Shown here piece by piece: positions 58,082-64,000 of a stretch of 64,000 bases of DNA. Numbering within the stretch: position 1 is the stretch's first letter; every line of letters begins with the position of its first letter. This stretch comes from Anas platyrhynchos. Lineage: Eukaryota; Chordata; Aves; Anseriformes; Anatidae. The position numbers and the translations under genes were made by a program. The notes under the pieces are model-generated. The model was not told the origin of the DNA. It ran no database searches and worked only from the letters and a program-made list of their open reading frames with translations. The stretch spans positions 4,834,501 to 4,898,500 of the forward strand of contig NC_092606.1 of the NCBI RefSeq assembly GCF_047663525.1, given 5' to 3'.

Positions 58082-60969
58082 GTCCGTCCTCGTCCCCATC
58101 CCCTGTCCCTGTCCCCGTTCCCCTCGAGCTGCCAGGAGCCGAGCCAAGGGGAGGGCCGGGGCAGAGTCCGGCCGGGTGGAGCTGGCAGCAGAGCCTTGGC
58201 CACCCTCCAGCCTGCAGCGGGAGCACGTGGGGACACGCTGGGGACAGCTCCTGCCTCTCCCCATCCTCAGAGCCCCCCCCGATTCCCCACCAACACCACA
58301 GCCCCTGCTCCCCGTGCCACCCCTACACCACTGCCACCCTGCTGCCACCCGCTGGCACCGCGGGGACCCGTCACCCCCTGCCCGACCTGCACCCAAGGGT
58401 GCTGCTGGGTGCCCTGGAGGCAGCCAGGAGACATCGGAGCGAGTGGGCAGCATAAACACGATGGAAAATTATTTTCCCTAAATCCCCCACTCCTACCCCA
58501 CTGTTTTGTGGCTGCTCTCAGGACAAGGGGCTGGCCATAACCCGGCCGCGCACCGAGGGGCCATTTGTGTGCAGATTGCAGCCCGTGCCGTTTGTTTCAG
58601 GGGAAACATTTTTTTTTCCTCCGGAGCAATTTATTATATCCATAAACTACTGGGTTGCCATCTCCGTTTTTTTTTTTTTCTCCCCCTCTGCCAGCAGATA
58701 GCCGTGATTTAGGGCCCGCCGGGCGGTGGGTGCACGGCCAGGCACCCGCATCGCCCCGCTGCCCGCGGTGCGTTTTGCAAGCGTGCAGATTTGGGGTGCG
58801 ATTTGGGATGCGGGGACACACGGGGGGGACACCACAGGGGGGATAATTCAGGCAGGGGCTGCGCTGAGCCCCCCCAGCTTGTGCTCCCTGCCTGCTAACT
58901 CGGGGAAGTAATTTACTCGGGCTCCTGTGGTATAACAGGCATTATTTACCAGCGAGCTGTCATTATTAGGAGATGTTAAACGCCGTTATCCATTTTGCTG
59001 CCCGCCCGCTCACCTCTGGTGAGCACACGGCGGGCTCGGCACCAGGCGGGTGCCCGGGGGCTGCGCGCAGCGCGGGGCCCCATTACGGCGGCGCCGCCGC
59101 CCCCTCGCCTTTGATGCTGCGAATAAATTCACCAATTTCCCAGGGTTTCAGCTCGCTTTTCCGCTGGCGCCCAGCCTTTGAACAGCCCGTACCTGCTTCT
59201 GCTTTTCGCCGGGAACATGAAGAATAATTAATTATCCATGAAATGTTAAATGGCAAAAACGAACTCCTCTCCCACTAACGGCGCCGTAATGGATCGCGCT
59301 GGAAAAGCCCGGGGAGGCCACCACGGCCGTGGGGACAGCCGGGGACACCCGCCAGGGCACGCACCCCAAAGCAGCCACATCTTCCCGTGCTTTTGGGGAC
59401 CCCCCCCTGCACCTCCAGCCCCGCATCGGTGGCAGCAGGACGTGGCTGGAGGGGGTAGAGCCCTTCCCATGCCCTGCCACCGGCCTCTTGACCTGGGTTT
59501 AACGTAACCACAGGCGATGCTCACGGCAGCAAGAAATCAGCTCCCCAAAGGAGCCGGTGCAGGTCAGGAGAGCGGTGCCGGGCCGCGGGGTAAGAATGAA
59601 ATATTCCCTGCCGAAACTGCCTGGATCGGGGCTGGAGGGATTGGGAATGAGGAGGTGCAACCAGAGCCTGGTGGGGCTCGGCACTGGCTTGCTGCACCCA
59701 CTGCGCGCACTGCGCCCACTGCACGCTGGAGTTTCCCCAGGGCCACCAGCACCCACGCAACGCTCCCTGCTGGGCTGTGCCACCCTCAGCACCCAGCCCT
59801 ACAAAATCCCTAGAGAAATTCCCCGAGGAGCTCCAGGAGCTGAGGCGTGCGGGGTTCGGGCTGCTCTCGCCCTCCTTTGCCTCTCCCCGTCCCGTGCCAC
59901 CCGCGCCGCCCCGAAGGCTCCGAAGGCATCCGCGCGGCGCTTGTTTGCTTTGTCTCAAAATCCACAGCCGTTTAAGGCAGCCCCTCATTAGCAGTCCAGG
60001 TGCGTGCCGGGGGAAGCGTCGGGCGGATTAAAATTTGTTTGAATATCGGCACGTCAGAAACTTCAGTTTGGCCTCAAAACGCCCGTCTCCCCAGCCCTGC
60101 CGGGGTTCGGTGCGTGGCAGGTGTGCCAGATCCCTGCACGGCACCGCCGAGGGACCCCCCCCACACCGAACCAGGCCGTGGGTCCCCGTGGCAGGGCCAG
60201 GCTCCCCCCCGGTGCCGGGGGTGGGATTGAAGCCCCCCCCCGGGATGCCCCAAGAGCCGCGTTTGCCCCCAGCCCCATCTTTTTGGGGCTGCGGGGGCTG
60301 CGCATGGCGCGGCGTCACCAAGGCGAAGCCATCTGGGCTTTCACGGAGACGTGGGGGGTGGGGGGTGGGGGGGTTATTAAACAAAGAGCCCTTTTTTTTT
60401 TTTTCTCTTTTCTCTCCTTTTTTTTTTATTATTATTTTTAACACAACGCAGGAGCCGTCCAGCAGCCAGCACCGAGCAGCTCTGCGCTGGTGCCAACGCC
60501 ATCTGCCTGCTGCAAGGATGGCTTCCCCCCCACACTGCCAAGCCCCCCGGGGGCCGTGCTGCTGATGGGGGGGGGGGGGGGGGCTGCAGCCCGAGGGAGG
60601 GGTCCTGGGGGGGGCAGAATTCGGCCCCTGGATGGGGGGCAAGGAATGAAACGGGGGTGGGAGGGATGGGGAGGATGGTGCCCAGCTGTGCGAGCTGCCA
60701 TCGCCCCCAGGTTTTGCTGCTTGGGCGTGATGAGCCCGGCCCTAATTGGGGCTATTTAGGGGTGGGGGAGGAAGGGGGGGGGTGTGCAAGGTTGGGATGG
60801 GGTGGGGGTCCTTGGGGGGGGGGGGGGGGGAAAAGAAAAAAAAAAAAACACAAAAAAACAGAGGATGCGATGCGCAGCTCTGCCTTTCCCCCTCTCCATC
60901 CACAGCCCTCAATAGCTCCACCCCACCAACATGGGGGTGTGGGGGGGGGCACTGGGCTTTATTATTCTA

Positions 60970-61002
<33 letters not shown>

Positions 61003-61200
61003 CCTCCCCCAGCCTCCCTCTCCCAGCATCACGGCGCTGGGCGGGGAGGAGGAGGCGGTGGTGGCGAAGGGAAGGGGGGGGGGGGGCGCAGGGAGGAGCC
61101 CCCCCTTTCGCAGCCCGCAGGATTGGCGGGCGCCGCACTCGGGGCGTTGGGAGGGGAGGGGATGGGTGGTGGTGATGGAGGGGGGGGGGAGGTTCCCGTT
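58082..61200. other. PIPOX-SEZ6 divergent intergenic region
   Basis: No coding exon supported. AT-rich unique islands: 58440-58680, 58900-58995, 59105-59300 (AATAATTAATTATCCATG) and 59995-60080. G/A/T homopolymer runs near the SEZ6 promoter: T-rich 60390-60440, G-run then A-run at about 60810-60866, T-run then G-run at about 60969-61000. PIPOX has no clear TATA box. Confidence 0.5.
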
Positions 61201-61223
61201 GCCCCCCCCCCCGCCCGCAGCGC

Positions 61224-61244
61224 GGAGCTGTCCGCGGTGCTGCC
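61224..61244. promoter_or_regulatory. SEZ6: RE1/NRSE-like REST site at SEZ6 start
   Basis: Both RE1 half-sites are intact (GCTGTCC and GGTGCTG) at canonical spacing; 17 of 21 positions match the consensus on the minus-oriented form. It lies 11 bp before the ATG, in the 5'UTR. REST silences neuronal genes in non-neuronal cells, fitting SEZ6. Confidence 0.55.
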
Positions 61245-61254
61245 GCCGCCGGCC

Positions 61255-61318
61255 ATGGGCGCGCTGCTGCTGCTGCTGCCGCCGCTGCTCGCCGCGCTGC
61301 TCCGCGCCCCCGCGCACG
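61255..61318 (+). CDS. SEZ6: SEZ6 exon 1, signal peptide (partial gene)
   Basis: The ATG at 61255 (ccggccATGg) opens MGALLLLLPPLLAALLRAPAH and ends with one base of a Gly codon before gtaaga. It is a classic signal peptide. Human SEZ6 exon 1 has the same length class and ends ...LLAHG at the same phase (from memory). SEZ6 is a CUB/Sushi neuronal membrane protein that shapes dendrites and synapses and is a BACE1 substrate. Its position after PIPOX, on the plus strand, fits the conserved gene order. The remaining exons lie beyond the window. Confidence 0.8.
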
Positions 61319-64000
61319 GTAAGAGACCCCCCCCCCCCATTTAACATTTTACCACCCCCCCCCTTTCATTTTACGACCCCCCCGTACCCATTCTGCACCC
61401 CCCCGTGCCGGTGGCCCCGCTCCAAACTTTGCCAACTTGAGCCCCCCCCTCCCCATCTCCTCTCCAGCCTCCCCCTCTATGCGCACCCCCCCACACCAAA
61501 CGGTAATCTTGTGTCCCCCCCCCCTTCCCCAAAAAAATATCCCCCGGTGGGGCTTTGCAGCCTGCAACGCCGCCCCCGGTGGGCTCCGGTGGCACCCCCC
61601 CTTTTACCGGGGTGTGAAATATGGGGGGGGTACACGGAGCACGGTTTGGCACCGCCCGGGGGGGACCCGCTTCTCGCAGCCCCCCCCCGCCCTACGGGCA
61701 GGCTACGCCCCATTGGGGTCTGCTCCCTCCGTGCAGACCCCGCTGTGGGGCTGGGGGATGATGTGGGGGGGGTGTTGGTGGGGGGGGCTTTTTGGTTGCT
61801 GCATCGCTTGGGGTGACCCCGAGGTGCGGGGAGGGCGGTGGGGAAGGGCAGGGGGTGGCTTTTCCCAGGGGGGGGACCACCACCTGCATCCCCCCCCCCA
61901 CCTCACCAGCCCTAAAACCCCCCATGGGTGCGGGCACCTTCACCACCATGCAGCTCACCAGCCCCCCACCCCAAAAAAATAAAAAATAGGGGAGCTGGAA
62001 AGCTTTGGGGTGCCCTGATCCGGCACGGCGCAAGCGATGGGGGTCTGGTGAGGGGGTCTGTCCCCAAGGGGGGGGGGGTCTGTCCCTGTTGGGGGGCACA
62101 TCCCCATGGGGTGCAGGCTGCGTGGAGGAGCCAGCCGCAGGGAGCAGCCGTGCGGGGAGTTACATAAACTCCCATCTGGCCGCCGAGCCCAGCCGGGAAG
62201 GACGCCGTGGCCCCGTGCCCGCTGCTATTCCCGGCTCGCCAAACCACCCCAAAGCTGCTGGCCTGGCCCCATTCCTCAGGGGAATGTATGGGGACCCCCC
62301 CGTGGGGTGAAAATTGGGGTGAGGCTGCGGGGAGCCCTGTCCTGCTGGGGGGGGGCGGTGGGGATGCAGGGGGGTCGCGTCCCTGGTTCTGTTTGGGGTT
62401 GGTTCTGTCCTAGGAGAGGGGGCCCTGGGTAGGGCAGGATTTCCCCGGAGGGAGGCTGGTGCTTGCCGTGTCAGTTTAATGATTTCTAATGAGCAATTAC
62501 CTCCAGTCAGTCCCCTAATTTCTGAATATCAATAAAGTTAATTAAACTCCGCATGTGTATTTCCCCGAGCCGTAGAGGTAGGGATGCCCTGGGAGGTGCT
62601 GAGCTCTTCCCGGGGCTGGGAGCGGCGAGGTCCCATCCGCCCTGTGCCCCCCTTCGATGTGGTGTTGGGGCTGGGGGCTGCCTGTGGGGTCAGCCCCCCC
62701 CAAAAAATCCCCGTTAGATGGGGGTCCCAGCCTGGCACTGACTTTTGTGGCACTGCCACGCTCGGTGTGGCCTTGGCTCGGCCTCGGGGCCGGTGCGTGG
62801 TGGGGACGTGGCACGGGGACAGGAGGCACGGGGATGGGGGCTTGGGGCCCTCAGCCAGGCCGGGGGATTGGAGATGCTCTCAGGTGGTGGTGAGGAAGGG
62901 TCTGACCCTGTCCCCCTCCTGCCAGCCCCCCTGTGCTGTCCCCTCCTGGGGGCAGCTCTGGCTCCCCCCTCCCCAGTGCCCACCGGGGCAGCTCCGTGGC
63001 GCTGCCGCAGCGAGCGGCTGCGGTACCAGGGCACGGCTCCATCCCACCTTCCCCGCAGCACCCGAGCTCTGAAACCTGCTCAGCCTGGATTTTGGAGGCT
63101 TTTTTGCCACGCTGAAGGGTCCAGCTTGTGAGGAGGGGTCCTAGGAGCACAGGCGGGCGGCGTGGATCGAGGCTGGGGGGCGCAGGGCCTGGCGGTGCCC
63201 CCCGGTTCTGCTGCTCCATCCATCCTCAGCAAGGCACACCCGGTAGCAACGCGTTTTGGGGACCTGTGTGCGTGCCTGCCGGGGGGGGTCTTTGTGCCCC
63301 CCCTCGGAGGGGCTTTGCGTGCGAGGAGGCGGCCGGGGAAGGAAGCGAGCGAGCATCTGCTTCGGTAATTAACCGAGCGCGCTCTCCTCCCCTGCGTGCC
63401 TTGGAGGAGTGCATCGCCGCCACGCCGCCGAGCTGCCAGGCCGGGATTATCTGGATAATGCTCTTAAGCGGGGCTGGGGTGCCCCACGGGGACGGCGAGC
63501 GTGGCTGGGCCAGCGGCAACCCCTCAATTGGAAACTCACCGGGGATGGAGCCGGCGCTGGGCACTGCACTGGGCACGGCGCTGCCGCAGGGTGCCAGGAG
63601 GCTGTGCGCTGCGAAGGGCACGGCAAGGGCATGGGGACACCCTCTTCGGATGTTTTGGGGACCCCCCAGGCTGGCACGGGGCTCGCCGGGGCCGTCGGGT
63701 GCTGTGCGGTGCCTGGGGTGGGCTGGGGGCTTCGGGGGGGCGCAGGCGGCTGCCCCCGGGGAGGTGGATGAAGTTGTGTCTCCGGTGGATCCGGCAGGAG
63801 AGGATAATTTAGCTTCCAATCAATTCTTTAAATGCGCACAATTGAAAGATTGCCTCTGAAAGCTGCCTATAACCAGGGAGGTAATGGATTCTCTCCAGTA
63901 ACAGGCGGCGGCGGCGGCTCGGGAGCGCCAGGATCCCTTCCTCGTGCCGGGGTTCTGCTCCCCAGAGGGCTCCTGGAGGGGGGCCGGGGGTGTCCCCAAG
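61319..64000 (+). other. SEZ6: SEZ6 intron 1 (start), no exon recognised
   Basis: GC-rich with long C and G runs to about 62,100. AT-rich unique islands at 62465-62580 (TTTAATGATTTCTAATGAGCAATTAC), 63355-63480 (GGTAATTAACCGAG) and 63785-63905 (CCAATCAATTCTTTAAATG). No sequence resembling the next SEZ6 exon was found. Confidence 0.45.

Noticed and set aside
1-64000. tRNA, rRNA, CRISPR array, LINE/CR1 or integrated viral sequence
   Set aside because: None was recognised by eye on either strand. A RepeatMasker and tRNAscan run would be decisive.

Overview
The window is vertebrate nuclear DNA and almost certainly from a bird microchromosome. Genes are intron-rich with canonical GT-AG splicing, introns are short, the sequence is very GC-rich with CpG islands, and I recognised no interspersed repeat. 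The gene order is NUFIP2 > CRYBA1 < MYO18A > PIPOX < SEZ6 >, which is the order and relative orientation of human 17q11.2 (from memory). The beta-A3/A1 crystallin start ([10 protein letters not shown]...) is of the bird type. The species cannot be fixed from the sequence alone.

Layout. 1-10,190 holds the 3' end of NUFIP2 (+): two last coding exons and a 3'UTR of about 8.9 kb, AT-rich and full of A/T runs, with a striking 38-nt inverted repeat. 10,480-15,357 is CRYBA1 (-), all six exons, 215 aa. The two genes converge with a gap of about 0.3 kb. 15,360-18,950 is intergenic and holds lens-type promoter elements and a duplicated perfect RFX X-box. 18,950-54,810 is MYO18A (+): CpG-island 5'UTR exon, a KE/PDZ first coding exon, motor, IQ neck, long coiled coil and tail. 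The reconstructed alpha-type product is 2055 aa. 55,814-58,081 is PIPOX (-), eight exons, 392 aa. 61,255-61,318 is the signal-peptide exon of SEZ6 (+); the rest of that gene lies beyond the window.

Main observations. Between the PDZ exon and the motor, MYO18A carries a second in-frame N-terminal exon set starting [13 protein letters not shown], and at the 3' end an alternative 395-aa Ser/Lys-rich terminal exon. Both ends resemble the paralogue MYO18B and fit a muscle (gamma-type) isoform. A compact MCAT/MEF2/GATA/E-box cluster sits just before its likely first exon. In this sequence the donor of the gamma start exon reads GG instead of GT. Other points of interest are two phase-preserving microexons in a motor loop, an RE1/REST-like element 11 bp before the SEZ6 start, a PIPOX C-terminus (AAL) that lacks the basic residue of a usual peroxisomal signal, and a series of AT-rich, homeodomain-motif-rich islands through the 3' introns of MYO18A and the PIPOX-SEZ6 region.

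The genes do not form an operon or pathway. They are neighbours with separate roles: RNA binding (NUFIP2), lens structure (CRYBA1), cytoskeleton and sarcomere (MYO18A), peroxisomal amino-acid oxidation (PIPOX) and neuronal surface signalling (SEZ6).
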